This document shows positions 44,714-54,892 of a stretch of DNA of 64,000 nucleotides, piece by piece. Both the position numbers and the translations under genes were made by a program. Source of the DNA: Vulcanococcus limneticus LL (GTDB lineage Bacteria; Cyanobacteriota; Cyanobacteriia; PCC-6307; Cyanobiaceae); NCBI RefSeq assembly GCF_002252705.1, contig NZ_NQLA01000001.1, forward strand, positions 124,001-188,000. The letters are read 5' to 3'. The notes under the pieces were generated by a model, which did no database searches, was not told where the DNA came from, and worked only from the letters and a program-made list of their open reading frames with translations. Positions within the stretch are counted from its first letter, which is position 1. Every line of letters starts with the position of its first letter.

Positions 44714-45346
44714 ATGCTCCGTCTCTCCCTGCGCAGTGCCGTGGCCAGTTCCATGCCCCTGCTCGTGGTCGGGGGCTTTGCCCTGCCCTTGACGGGATCG
44801 CTGGATCCGGCAAGCGGTGCCAGGGCCGCCGAGTCTGGCGGCCCAGCCCCGGCCCCCACCGTCGAGTCGGCGCCGGCAGCCGGGGTCGTGCCGGCCGCGC
44901 GTCAAGCTCCAGCAGCTGCCGTGGCCACGGGTTCCGACGCCGCGGACAGCAGGACCGAAATCAGGTTGGTGCTGAGTAAGCGTGAGATCAGCTTGCTCCG
45001 CGACGGCAAGGTGGAGGGCAGATGGCCCGTGGTGATCGGCGCTCCCAAAACCCCCACCCCCACCGGCACCTACAAGGTGATGACCAAGGTCGTGAACCCG
45101 GTGTATCGCAGCACCGTGAGCGGCCAGGTCAAGGGTGCCGTGGGTCGCAATGGTCCCCTGGGGCACCGCTGGATCGGTTTCCTGCGCGCCGGCCAGGACG
45201 ACTACGGCATCCACGGCACTCCCTGGCCCTGGTGGGTGGACGCTCGGGCGGCCGTGAGCCAAGGCTGCGTGCGCATGCGCAACGAGCACGTGGAGAAGCT
45301 CTTTGAATCCGTGAGCATCGGCACGCCGGTGGTGATCAAGCCCTAG
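44714..45346 (+). CDS. Secreted L,D-transpeptidase (YkuD)
   Basis: A 210-residue exported protein. The signal peptide is hydrophobic in VASSMPLLVVGGFALPL, followed by an Ala/Pro-rich linker to about residue 80. The YkuD catalytic domain covers about 85-210, with H167 in GIHGTPWP and the catalytic Cys185 in SQGCVRM, the full HGT...SxGCxR signature. By family it forms 3-3 cross-links in peptidoglycan. A GTG at 44684 is an alternative start. It is convergent with the ClC gene; the two stops overlap at 45343-45346. Confidence 0.9.
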   Translation: MLRLSLRSAVASSMPLLVVGGFALPLTGSLDPASGARAAESGGPAPAPTVESAPAAGVVPAARQAPAAAVATGSDAADSRTEIRLVLSKREISLLRDGKVEGRWPVVIGAPKTPTPTGTYKVMTKVVNPVYRSTVSGQVKGAVGRNGPLGHRWIGFLRAGQDDYGIHGTPWPWWVDARAAVSQGCVRMRNEHVEKLFESVSIGTPVVIKP

Positions 45347-47349
45347 GGATGGCTCGCCCGTCGGGCCAGGGCCCGGGCCATGCCGTCGCGGCTGGCCAGG
45401 CCCTGCAGGCTGCCCAGGGCCAGGCCTCCGCCGGGCAGCCCGGCCGGCAGCTTTGGCAGGCTGGGATCGGGCACGGCGAACACGGGCAGCTGGCGCAGGC
45501 CGTTGGGGCGCAGTTGGTCCTCCAGCTGGGCCAGGTTGGCACTAGCCGGCAGCCAGACCATGTCGCTGCGCCGGCAGTCCGCCAGGCTGAGGCTGCTGCC
45601 ATTGGCAGCTGTCAGGCCCCGCTGCAGATCTCCCAGGGTCACCAGGCCGATCACCCAATCGTCCTGGCTCACGATCAGGCAGTGCCCATGGGCCGCAAGC
45701 AGCTGCTCCAGGGCCTCGCTGGCCGGCAGCGTGCCCGCCAGCACGAGCGGAGCCTCGGGTTCCAGGGCCTCCCCCACGCCAAGGGACGTCAGCTCACGCC
45801 GCCGCTCCTCCTCCAGCGCGTCGGGCCCCAGCAGCCCGGGATCGCTCAGGCCCTGCCAGCGCTCCACCAGAGCGGCGCTCAGGCCAGCCGCCGCCATCAG
45901 GGGCAGCACGATGCGGATGTCGCGGGTCAGCTCAAACAGCAGCAGCAGGGCCGTGAGCGGTGCCCGGGCGCTGCCCGCCAGCACCGCAGCCATGCCCACC
46001 ATGGCGTAGGCCGGCGGCTCGGCCACCGGCAGGCCGAAGCCGCTCTCGCCCAGGAGCTGGCCATAGACATTGCCGAGCACCGCCCCCAGAAACAGCGAGG
46101 GCGCAAAACCACCGCCCACAAAGCCGGTGGCGCTGCTCAGGCCCGTGGCCAGCAGCTTCACGCCCAGCAGGGCCAGCAGGGTGGTGAGGGCGATGCCGCC
46201 GTCGCTGCCGAGCAGGGCCTCGATCGTGTCGTAGCCCACCCCCAGCACCTGGGGAAAACCGAGCGCCATCAGCCCCACCCCCAGGCCCCCCAGGGCCGTG
46301 AGCAGCCAGGTCGGCACCCGACTCAGGGCCCGCTGCACCGGTCCGCTGCGGCCAGCTGAGAGCACGCTCACCAGGGCCCAGCTCACCAGGCTCGCCACCA
46401 GGCCCAGGCCCAGATACAGCGGCAGCTCCAGGGGTGAGCGCACCTCGTAGGCCGGTAGCCGGAAGATCGGTTCGTCCCCCAGGCACAACTGGGTGACCAA
46501 CTCGGAGGCCACCGCCGCCACCAGCACGGCGCGCACGCTGGGCCGGCCGGGGATGGTGCTGTAGCTGCCCTCGAAGGCGAAGAACACCCCGGCGATCGGC
46601 GCCTTGAAGCCCGCTGCCAGACCCGCCGCCACGCCCGCCGCCACCAGGGCCTTCTGGCTGCTGGGGGACAGGCCACCGCGGCTGCCCACCCACAGGCCGA
46701 TGTTGCCGCCGCTCTCCACGCTCGGGCCCTCGGGCCCGAGGGAGGCGCCACTGCCCAGGCTCAGGGAGGCGGCCACCAGCCGCAGCAACGGCAACTTGGG
46801 GGCTGCCTTGACGGCGCCGTCGGCCATGGCGATCAGGCTGGGCAGGCTCGGGCCCAGATCCCGCACCAGGAAGCGCAGGATCCCCACCGCCAGGCCGCCG
46901 AGCATGGGGATCACCACCACGGGCCAGGAGGCCAGCCAGGCAGGCAGAGGCTCCCCGGGCAGGGGAATCGGCTCCGGAGGTGCGGGGGGGGGTGGCAGGA
47001 AGCCCAGCCCCCCCAGGCCGATCTGCAGCAGGGCCTTGAGGGGGGTGCCGGTGTCCGTCGGTGGGGCTGGCAGGGGCTGGGGGAGCGGCTCAGGGGCCGT
47101 GTTGCCCACCAGGTTCAGCAGCCCCTCAACGACGGGGCCGAACAGCACGTTGTTGATGAAGCCCAGCAGGTAGTGGAAGCCCACCACGGCGATGCCCGTG
47201 CATACCCCCACCAACGCGGCCCAGGCCAGCAGACTCCACTGGAAGGGCAGCGGTCGCGCCTCGCCCTCCGCGCTGCCAGGCTGCCCGGGGAGAGGCGTGG
47301 CTTGCCCTGGCTCCAGCCCGGCGGGTTGCGCCGGGCTGGAGGCCTCCAC
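45343..47349 (-). CDS. ClC-family chloride channel/antiporter with CBS domains
   Basis: About 668 residues from a GTG at 47349, eight bases past the hemC stop; an ATG at 47481 would overlap hemC. A Pro/Gly-rich leader precedes about ten membrane helices. The ClC signatures are GSGASLGPEGPSV, with the gating Glu, GFKAPIAGVFFAFE and GGGFAPSLFLGAVLG. A cytosolic CBS pair occupies about the last 150 residues (VLAGTLPASEALEQLLAAHGHCLIVSQDDWVIGLVTL). The GPEGP Glu suits a chloride/proton exchanger or gated channel. An unusual Pro-rich extracytoplasmic loop (EPLPQPLPAPPTDTGTP and PPPPAPPEPIPLPGEPLP) lies between the first two helices. Confidence 0.88.
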   Translation of the reverse strand: MEASSPAQPAGLEPGQATPLPGQPGSAEGEARPLPFQWSLLAWAALVGVCTGIAVVGFHYLLGFINNVLFGPVVEGLLNLVGNTAPEPLPQPLPAPPTDTGTPLKALLQIGLGGLGFLPPPPAPPEPIPLPGEPLPAWLASWPVVVIPMLGGLAVGILRFLVRDLGPSLPSLIAMADGAVKAAPKLPLLRLVAASLSLGSGASLGPEGPSVESGGNIGLWVGSRGGLSPSSQKALVAAGVAAGLAAGFKAPIAGVFFAFEGSYSTIPGRPSVRAVLVAAVASELVTQLCLGDEPIFRLPAYEVRSPLELPLYLGLGLVASLVSWALVSVLSAGRSGPVQRALSRVPTWLLTALGGLGVGLMALGFPQVLGVGYDTIEALLGSDGGIALTTLLALLGVKLLATGLSSATGFVGGGFAPSLFLGAVLGNVYGQLLGESGFGLPVAEPPAYAMVGMAAVLAGSARAPLTALLLLFELTRDIRIVLPLMAAAGLSAALVERWQGLSDPGLLGPDALEEERRRELTSLGVGEALEPEAPLVLAGTLPASEALEQLLAAHGHCLIVSQDDWVIGLVTLGDLQRGLTAANGSSLSLADCRRSDMVWLPASANLAQLEDQLRPNGLRQLPVFAVPDPSLPKLPAGLPGGGLALGSLQGLASRDGMARALARRASHP

Positions 47350-47356
47350 GCCCTGC

Positions 47357-48310
47357 TCAGGCCTCGGGCCGGACGCTTGCAAAGATCTCCTCCAGGATCT
47401 CGCCGGCTCCCCGGGCCTTGAGCGTGTGGGCCAGGGCGATCCCGATGGCCTCCGGATCCTCCTGTGGGCCCCGGGCCTCATCGCGGATCAGGCGCAGGCC
47501 ATCGAGGCTGGCCACCATGCCCGTGAGTATCAGGGAGTCGCCCTCGAAGCGGGTATTGACGCCGATGGGCACCTGACAGCCCCCCTCCAGCTCCCGCAGG
47601 AAGGCGCGTTCGGCCAGGCAGCGGCGGGCGGTGGGCAGGTGCTCCAGGACCTTGATCTGGGTCAGCACGGCCTCATCACCCTCGCGGCACTCGATGCCGA
47701 GGGCTCCCTGTCCCACGGCGTGCAGGGAGATCGAGGGATCGATCAGCTCGTGGATGCGATCCCCCAGGCCCAGGCGGCCCAGACCGGCGGCCGCCAGGAT
47801 CAGGCAGTCGAACTCACCGGCATCGAGCTTCTCAAGGCGGGTGATCACGTTGCCCCGCACATCCTTGAAGGTGAGGTGAGGAAAGTGGTGGCGCAGCTGG
47901 GCCAGGCGCCGCAGCGAGCTGGTGCCCACCACCGCACCCTCCGGCAGGGTGGCGAGGGTCTTGTCGGCGTGCTTGGCGTGCACCACCAGGGCATCGGCGG
48001 GATCCTCCCGCTCGGTGATGCAGCCCAGCATCAGGCCCTCGGGCAGGTTGGTGGGCAGGTCCTTGAGGCTGTGGACGGCGATGTCGGCCCGATCCACCAG
48101 CATCTGGGCCTCCAGTTCCTTGGTGAACAGCCCCTTGTCGCCGATTTTGGCCAGGGCCACATCCAGGATCTTGTCGCCCTGGGTCGCCATGGCCTCGATC
48201 GTGATCTCCAGGCCGGCGTGGGCCTTGGCCAGCTCATCGCGCACCCAGTGGGTCTGCACCATGGCCAGCTGGCTGCGGCGGGAGGCGATGCGCAGTTGGG
48301 AGGCGGCCAT
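47357..48310 (-). CDS. hemC: Porphobilinogen deaminase (hydroxymethylbilane synthase)
   Basis: Polymerises four porphobilinogens to hydroxymethylbilane in heme, chlorophyll and cobalamin synthesis; 317 residues. The N-terminus [16 protein letters not shown] is the family signature, with the [14 protein letters not shown] segment and the cofactor-bearing Cys in [11 protein letters not shown]. The ATG at 48310 is chosen over 48355 because it places the family start ([12 protein letters not shown]) next to the first strand. A second tetrapyrrole gene, hemE, lies 20 kb away in the same window. It overlaps or abuts the ClC gene start. Confidence 0.96.
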   Translation of the reverse strand: MAASQLRIASRRSQLAMVQTHWVRDELAKAHAGLEITIEAMATQGDKILDVALAKIGDKGLFTKELEAQMLVDRADIAVHSLKDLPTNLPEGLMLGCITEREDPADALVVHAKHADKTLATLPEGAVVGTSSLRRLAQLRHHFPHLTFKDVRGNVITRLEKLDAGEFDCLILAAAGLGRLGLGDRIHELIDPSISLHAVGQGALGIECREGDEAVLTQIKVLEHLPTARRCLAERAFLRELEGGCQVPIGVNTRFEGDSLILTGMVASLDGLRLIRDEARGPQEDPEAIGIALAHTLKARGAGEILEEIFASVRPEA

Positions 48311-48404
48311 CAGATGCTTCGGGGGCAGCGGCGGCTGCCGAATCAGAGCCGCCAAGCCTAAGGAGTGGCCGGTCCGCTCCAGGGGCGGATGGGGGAGGTC
48401 GTGA

Positions 48405-48830
48405 TCAGAAGAAATCGAGGGGCAGCGGTCCCCAGGTGGCCTCGGCGCCCGGATCGGCGGGACTGTGGCCGGTGATCAGGATCCCCTCCCCCAGGCCCGC
48501 CTCAGCGCGCACCAGGTATCGGCCGCTGTTCTGGTTGGCCTTGAGGAAGGCCGGCCCTTCGATCGCCTCGGGCAGGGCGCAGCCCGGATCCAGCTCCAGG
48601 GCCGGCCAGCCCAGGGCCGCCTCGGTGGCCCGCAGGGCCTGCGCGGCGGCGCTGGCCGTTGGGGCCATCACCCCCACGGTGAACCAGTCGCAGCGGGCGA
48701 TGGCGGCGTCGAGCTGCTGGCGCAGGACTGCGCGCTGCTCGTTCGTGAGGGCGGGTGCGCTGCGCAGGCCACAGAGTTCGGCCAGCGCGGCCAGCTCGGC
48801 GGTGGCTTGGGGGGCGGAGTCGGCGGTCAT
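48405..48830 (-). CDS. DUF1824-family protein
   Basis: A 141-residue soluble protein. The C-terminal signature ([25 protein letters not shown] then ITGHS and WGPLPLDFF) is characteristic of the cyanobacterial DUF1824 family. The middle part ([20 protein letters not shown]) is also conserved. No function is known to me. The ATG at 48830 is preferred to an upstream in-frame start at 48944 because the extra residues are low-complexity and approach the neighbouring gene. It is followed, after 94 bases, by hemC. Confidence 0.82.
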   Translation of the reverse strand: MTADSAPQATAELAALAELCGLRSAPALTNEQRAVLRQQLDAAIARCDWFTVGVMAPTASAAAQALRATEAALGWPALELDPGCALPEAIEGPAFLKANQNSGRYLVRAEAGLGEGILITGHSPADPGAEATWGPLPLDFF

Positions 48831-48909
48831 GGGGGTTTCGGGAGGGAGGACGACGCGGAGCTGTGAATCGCACCGCTGCTGGGGGCTTGCGCTGGCAGGC
48901 AGCGTGGCA

Positions 48910-49575
48910 TCAGGCGGGTCGCCGGCGCCGCTCCCACACCGCAAAGCCGGCCAGGCAGCAGCTCAGCCACACGTAGCCCAGGGAGGCCCCGGCCACGATG
49001 TCGGTGAGCCAGTGGGCGCGGCAGTAGAGGGTGCTCAGCCACACCAGCGCCACCCAGGCGCTCGAGCCGAGGAACAGGGGCCGGCGCAGCTTGGGGTAGT
49101 GGGCTGCCAGCAGCGTGCAGGTCAGGAAATAGAACACCACCGAGCCGGCCGCATGGCCACTGGGGAAGCTGCGGCCGCTGATGTTCTCGAGCAGCCGATC
49201 GCTGGGGCGGGCCCGGTCGAACAGGGGCTTGAGCCAGCGGTCCACGATCAGCAGGATGCCCGCCGTGCCCACAGCCAGACAGGCCAGTTCGGCCCAGAGG
49301 CGGCGCCAGGTCAGAAAGCCGAGCACCGCCAGCACCAGAAAGGCGGTCACGTGCACGCCGCTGAGCTGATACACCAGCAGCAACAGCCGGCCCAGCCCGT
49401 CGGGGATGGCGCCGTGGATCCGCTCCAGCACCGCTTCATCGAAGGCCGGGTGCCTGTCGCTGGCCAGCCGGGGGCCGAAGCCCGCCAGGGCGGCGGCCAC
49501 CAGGACACCGAAGGCCAGGCGCCAGGGGCCCAGCTGCTGCAGCCATAGCCGCGCCAGGGACAACACCGTTCGCAT
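48910..49575 (-). CDS. PAP2-family membrane phosphatase
   Basis: A 221-residue integral membrane phosphatase with about six helices. Motif 1 (KX6RP) spans K116 to P124, motif 2 is PSGH at 138-141, and motif 3 supplies H188 and D192 in CRAHWLTDIVAG. The motif 3 Arg expected six residues before the His is replaced by Thr182 in STLYCRAH. By family it may dephosphorylate undecaprenyl pyrophosphate or another lipid phosphate. Its ATG overlaps the GT39 stop by one base (TGATG on the minus strand), coupling it to glycosyltransferases that use lipid-linked sugars. Confidence 0.87.
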   Translation of the reverse strand: MRTVLSLARLWLQQLGPWRLAFGVLVAAALAGFGPRLASDRHPAFDEAVLERIHGAIPDGLGRLLLLVYQLSGVHVTAFLVLAVLGFLTWRRLWAELACLAVGTAGILLIVDRWLKPLFDRARPSDRLLENISGRSFPSGHAAGSVVFYFLTCTLLAAHYPKLRRPLFLGSSAWVALVWLSTLYCRAHWLTDIVAGASLGYVWLSCCLAGFAVWERRRRPA

Positions 49576-51389
49576 CAGGAGTCCTGCAGCTGGTTCAGGC
49601 GGGCCAGGGACAGGCGGATCAGCCGGTGGGCCTGGCGCCGCGCCAGCAGCTCACCATCGCCTGGGCCCACCCCAAACTCCAGCAGTTCGGCGTCGTTGCC
49701 GAACAGCAGCAGGCTGGCTGGGGCCGCTCCGGGGCGGACCGGTCCAGGTTGTCCTGGGGCCCCCCGATCCGCCAGCTCCCGGCGGGCATCGTCGGCGCTG
49801 TGCACGAACAGCACCGGCCGGCCGCTGTAGTACACGACGCTGTAGCGCTTGTAGCCCACCACCAGCAGCGGCTCACCCGGCCGGGCGATCTCGCCCGCCA
49901 GGCGCGCCAGCTGGCGGATCGGCAGCTGGCGCTCACGATCCAGCAGGGGTGCCAGGCCAGGCAGCACCAGGGCCAGCAGGCCCAGGAAGGCGCCCGCATT
50001 CGGGAGCCACAGCCAGGCCAGGCCCCCGGGCCGCAGCAGCAGCAGGGCCAGGCCGAGGGTGGCCGCGGCCAGCAGGGCGGCCAGCAGCTGGGGGAGGCCC
50101 GAGGCCTGCAGCGCGGCGGCGAAGTCCGGATAGGCGGGATCGCTGGCCACCAGCCGGGGCGCCAGGGCCGCCGCCAGGGCCATCAGGCCGAGAACGGCCG
50201 CATTGACCCAGCCGCTGGCGGCCTGGCCGCGGCCCTGGGGCTGGGCGGTCTGCTCCAGGGGCTGGAACTGCAGGGCCAGTAGCAGGGCCCCTGCGGGGAT
50301 CGACGGCAGGATATAGCCAGGCAATTTGGTGGCCGCGGCCGAGAAGAAGGCCACCACCACCACCAGCCACACCAGGGCCAGCAGCGGCAGGTCTGCGCCC
50401 GTGGGCGGTGTCCGCCAGCGCTCCAGTCGCCAGAAACGCAGCCGGGTCAGGGCTACTGGCAGATACAGCGACCAGGGCAGCAGCAGCAGCAGCAGCCAGG
50501 GCAGGTAGTACCAGGGCGGTCCCGGGTGGGAATACAGCACTGAGGTGAAGCGCTCCAGATTGCTGAAGCCGATGAAGTGCTGCAGGAACTCCATGCCATT
50601 GACCTGGGTGGCCAGGGCATACCAGGGGGTGGTCACCCCCAGGAAGAGGGCCGCCATCGGCAGCAGGGGCGCCCGCCGCAGCTGGGCGAGCAGCTGGCCC
50701 TTGAACAGCAGGAACACGATGATCACCAGGCCTGGCAGCAGCAGGCCCACCGGGCCCTTGGCGAGCGTCGCGATGCCGGCGAAGAGGGCCATGGAGCCGT
50801 GGCCTAGGCGCCGCAGCGCCACCCGCTCGGGCTGGGCGTAGGCCAGGGCAAAGCCGAAGAGTGCCAGCGCGATGGCGCTGGAGAGAAACATGTCCGTCAC
50901 CGAGGAGCGGCCCCAGCCCACCCAGCCGGGCGAGAGGGCCAGCACGGTGGCGGCCAGGGTCGCGCGACCCACCCGCCGCCGCGGCAGCTCTGCGGCGGGG
51001 GCCAGCTGCCACACCAGGGCGGCCATGGCCAGCACCACGGCGCTGGCAGCCAGGGCCACGGGCAGGCGGGCGGCCCACTCGCTGAGGCCGAACAACCGGA
51101 AACTGAGGGCCACCATCCAGTAGCCCCACACCGGGTAGTCGAAGAAGGTGGCGCCGTTCCAGCGGGGGGTGACCCAGTCGCCGCTGTCCGCCATCTGGCG
51201 GGCCACCTCCACGAACAGGCCCTCGGTCTTGTCCATCAGCCCGAGGGTGCCGAGCTGCTGGAAGAACGCCAGGATGCAAAGCCCGATCAGGGCCGCCAGG
51301 CCCAGGGCCATCGGGCGACGCCCGTCGGCGTCCAACCAGCTCTCCAGCCGCGCCCTGGATCGCCTCAGCGGGCTGATCAGCCTCTCCAT
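49575..51389 (-). CDS. GT39-family membrane glycosyltransferase (ArnT-like)
   Basis: A 604-residue polytopic protein of the ArnT/PMT (GT39) type that uses a polyprenyl-phosphate sugar to glycosylate an envelope acceptor. The N-terminal loop has the DKTEGLFVEVARQMADSGDWVTPRWNG region, where the acidic residue near D53 is typical of the catalytic motif. TFFDYPVWGYWMVALSF and about twelve membrane helices follow. A C-terminal soluble domain contains LLVVGYKRYSVVYYSGRP. The start at 51389 (MERLISPLRRSRARL) is preferred over the longer frame that intrudes into the GT2 gene. It is coupled to the PAP2 gene and follows the GT2-GtrA gene by 25 bases. Confidence 0.9.
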   Translation of the reverse strand: MERLISPLRRSRARLESWLDADGRRPMALGLAALIGLCILAFFQQLGTLGLMDKTEGLFVEVARQMADSGDWVTPRWNGATFFDYPVWGYWMVALSFRLFGLSEWAARLPVALAASAVVLAMAALVWQLAPAAELPRRRVGRATLAATVLALSPGWVGWGRSSVTDMFLSSAIALALFGFALAYAQPERVALRRLGHGSMALFAGIATLAKGPVGLLLPGLVIIVFLLFKGQLLAQLRRAPLLPMAALFLGVTTPWYALATQVNGMEFLQHFIGFSNLERFTSVLYSHPGPPWYYLPWLLLLLLPWSLYLPVALTRLRFWRLERWRTPPTGADLPLLALVWLVVVVAFFSAAATKLPGYILPSIPAGALLLALQFQPLEQTAQPQGRGQAASGWVNAAVLGLMALAAALAPRLVASDPAYPDFAAALQASGLPQLLAALLAAATLGLALLLLRPGGLAWLWLPNAGAFLGLLALVLPGLAPLLDRERQLPIRQLARLAGEIARPGEPLLVVGYKRYSVVYYSGRPVLFVHSADDARRELADRGAPGQPGPVRPGAAPASLLLFGNDAELLEFGVGPGDGELLARRQAHRLIRLSLARLNQLQDS

Positions 51390-51414
51390 CGGGGGGATCT
51401 GCAACCGGGTGAGG

Positions 51415-52599
51415 CTACGGGGTGTTCCAGACGAACCTGGAGCTGGCGGCGTAGTTCCAGACGAACACCACCAGGATCCCGGCCAGCTGGGCACTGAGCG
51501 AATCGGCATAGGAGAGGCGCACCAGCACCTGGGCCACGCCCACGTTGGCCGCCAGCGGCAGGCTGGAGACCAGCAGGAACTTGAGCAGGCCCTGGAGCAG
51601 CGCCAGGCCCCGCAGCCGCGCGAAGCGGAAGGTGAGGGCGTTGTTGATCAGGTAGTTGGAGCTGGCGGCCGTCAGCGCCCCCACCAGGGCCAGCTCCTGG
51701 TTGCCCGCCAGGGGGCGGCCGGTGAGCCCCAGCAGCAGCTGGGTCATCGCCAGTTGCACCAGCACGCCGCTGGCCCCCACCAGGCCGAAGCTGATGGCGC
51801 GGCGGGGCAGCAGCCGCAGGCTGAGGCTGTGCAGGATCGAGATCAGGAAGTCCCAGAAGACCGCCAGATCCAGCTTGGAGGCGCCGTAGCTGCGGGGCTG
51901 GAAGCTCAGGGGGATATCGGCGGCCCGCAACCGGCCGCGGCTGACGGCCAGCAGCTCGTAGAGGAACTTGAAGCCGTTCACATCCACGGCCCGGATCAGG
52001 GGCAGGGCAGCCTCCAGCCGCAGGGCGAAGAAGCCGCTCATGTAGTCGCTGAGGTGCCCAAAGGAGCGGGGCAGGCTGCGGCGGGCGGCGGCGTTGGCCC
52101 AGGTGGAGCCGGTCTCGCGGCGGCCGCTGAGGCCATGGATCTCGGCCTCGGGGTGGAAGCGGCTGCCGATCACCAGATCCAGATCGCCCTGCTGCAGCGC
52201 CTGCAGGGCCCGCAGCACCGCACCGGGCTCGTGCTGGCCGTCGCTGTCCATCACCAGGGCCACGTCGCCGCTGGCATCCAGCAGGCCCTCCTTGATGGCG
52301 CTGGCCAGCCCGGCCCGGCCCACCCGGCGGATCAGGCGGATCGCCGGCTCGTCGTGGGCGAGGCGCCGCACGAGCTCGGCGGTGCCATCGGCCGAGTCGT
52401 CGTCCACCACCAGGATTTCCAGGTCGACGTGCTGCTGGAGCGGCAGCAGCTGGGCCAGCAGCGGCTCGATGTTGCCCCGCTCGTTGTAGGTGGGCAGCAC
52501 GATCGACAGCCGCAGGCGCGCTGTGCTGGATGGGGGCGTGGGCTCAGGCAAGGTCGGAGGATCTCCGCGATGGGCGGGGGTCGTGCTGGCTGCAGGCAC
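51415..52599 (-). CDS. GT2-GtrA fusion (dolichol-phosphate mannose synthase-like)
   Basis: A 394-residue fusion. Residues 1-28 are Pro/Ser/Thr-rich. Residues about 29-260 are a DPM1-like GT2 domain: SIVLPTYNERGNIEPLL, VVDDDSADGT, VMDSDGQHEP. Residues about 265-394 form a GtrA domain with four membrane segments (FGLVGASGVLVQLAMTQLLLG to GILVVFVWNYAASSRFVW). Such fusions make polyprenyl-phosphate sugar and may flip it for the GT39 partner next door. The GTG at 52599 lies only a few bases past the rpoD terminator on the transcribed strand, so a TTG at 52551 is an alternative start. Confidence 0.9.
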   Translation of the reverse strand: MPAASTTPAHRGDPPTLPEPTPPSSTARLRLSIVLPTYNERGNIEPLLAQLLPLQQHVDLEILVVDDDSADGTAELVRRLAHDEPAIRLIRRVGRAGLASAIKEGLLDASGDVALVMDSDGQHEPGAVLRALQALQQGDLDLVIGSRFHPEAEIHGLSGRRETGSTWANAAARRSLPRSFGHLSDYMSGFFALRLEAALPLIRAVDVNGFKFLYELLAVSRGRLRAADIPLSFQPRSYGASKLDLAVFWDFLISILHSLSLRLLPRRAISFGLVGASGVLVQLAMTQLLLGLTGRPLAGNQELALVGALTAASSNYLINNALTFRFARLRGLALLQGLLKFLLVSSLPLAANVGVAQVLVRLSYADSLSAQLAGILVVFVWNYAASSRFVWNTP

Positions 52600-52602
52600 A
52601 GC

Positions 52603-52627
52603 AAAACCGGCGGGGAACTCCCGCCGG
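52603..52627 (-). terminator. Rho-independent terminator of rpoD
   Basis: Read on the minus strand, CCGGCGGG-AGTTC-CCCGCCGG is a perfect eight-base stem followed by TTTTGCTG. It lies about 50 bases after the rpoD stop and just before the GT2-GtrA start, so it separates sigma-factor transcription from the sugar cassette. Confidence 0.85.
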
Positions 52628-52677
52628 CCGCTGAACCGTAGACCGATGCACCTGGAGCCGGGCTCAGGTGCCGGAGC

Positions 52678-54099
<1,422 letters not shown>

Positions 54100-54892
54100 G
54101 GAGAAGGAGGCGCGGGAACGGCGGGAGCAAGACGGGGCTGACGCCAACGCGGTTGCGGGCGGAAGGCGCGAGGTGGCGCGCAGCTCAGTCAGCGAGGTCG
54201 AGGGTGAGATCGGGGGGAGACGTCAGCAGGCGCAGTCGGTCGGTGGCGACATCCGTCGGCGGCATCAGGCGTTGGCAGGGGCCAGGGGGGCAGGCGAACG
54301 GGCGGAACGGCGCGGAGGCGGCAGAGCCACCGGGGCGACGCCTTCTCCACGCTGGGAGCGAGACTCCAGCTGGAAGACTGCCCAGGTGTCCGCCGGGACG
54401 GATGAACCGTTCGATGGTGAACAGTTCAATGATGAACAGTTCAATGATGAAAAGTTCGGAGATGAAGTGTGTAGGGAGTGGGGCGTAGTGACAGGGGAGG
54501 CCTGGACCGAGGGCGGGTGATCCGCAGTCGGTGGGATGGGGCAGGTGGGGCGCTCAGTGAACCGCAGGGGGCAAACCCAGGAGCGTGGGGCAAGAGGGGA
54601 CGGGCCCGAGAGGGCGATCCCACGGGGGTTGGGCATGACCCGCGGCGGCAGGACCTGGGTGGAGATCCGGCCATGGGAGCGGGTCCGGGGGGGGGACGTC
54701 CGAGGCGAGAATCCTTGCAGGCGAAACCGAAACGGTGGGCAGAAGCCCGGGCAGTGCTGTCAGGGGTGGTCGCAGATCGGGGGCACAGGGTGGACCTGGC
54801 ACGGCCTCGAATCTTCCCGCTGGTGCGGAACCTTGCCGGGTTCCGACAGCAGCCCATCGGACTGCTCAACAGGCTCATTGTAAGAAACGCCC
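54100..54892. other. Gene-free 793-base rpoD/priA intergenic region
   Basis: This is the longest stretch without a gene in the window. It lies between divergent rpoD and priA and should hold both promoters. The readable frames in it are low-complexity Pro/Ser/Arg-rich and I do not accept them. It holds the four-copy tandem repeat at 54401-54460. The A/T-richer sequence ATTGTAAGAAACG (54877-54889), just before priA, is too close to the GTG to be an ordinary -10 unless priA is nearly leaderless. No tRNA or small-RNA terminator is evident. Confidence 0.75.
54401..54460 (+). repeat. Four tandem copies of a 15-bp repeat
   Basis: The units are GATGAACCGTTCGAT, GGTGAACAGTTCAAT, GATGAACAGTTCAAT and GATGAAAAGTTCGGA, head to tail; a degenerate fifth starts GATGAAG. 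Each unit carries a near-palindrome GAAC-N-GTTC (perfect in the first three, GAAAAGTTC in the fourth). It lies about 300 bases upstream of rpoD. Confidence 0.9.

Noticed and set aside
54401-54460. LexA-type operators
   Set aside because: The half-sites GAAC/GTTC are separated by one base; LexA boxes of the GAAC type need four, and known cyanobacterial LexA sites have a different sequence.
54265-54636. 123-residue minus-strand frame in the rpoD/priA gap
   Set aside because: Pro/Ser-rich with no domain character and no good ribosome binding site.
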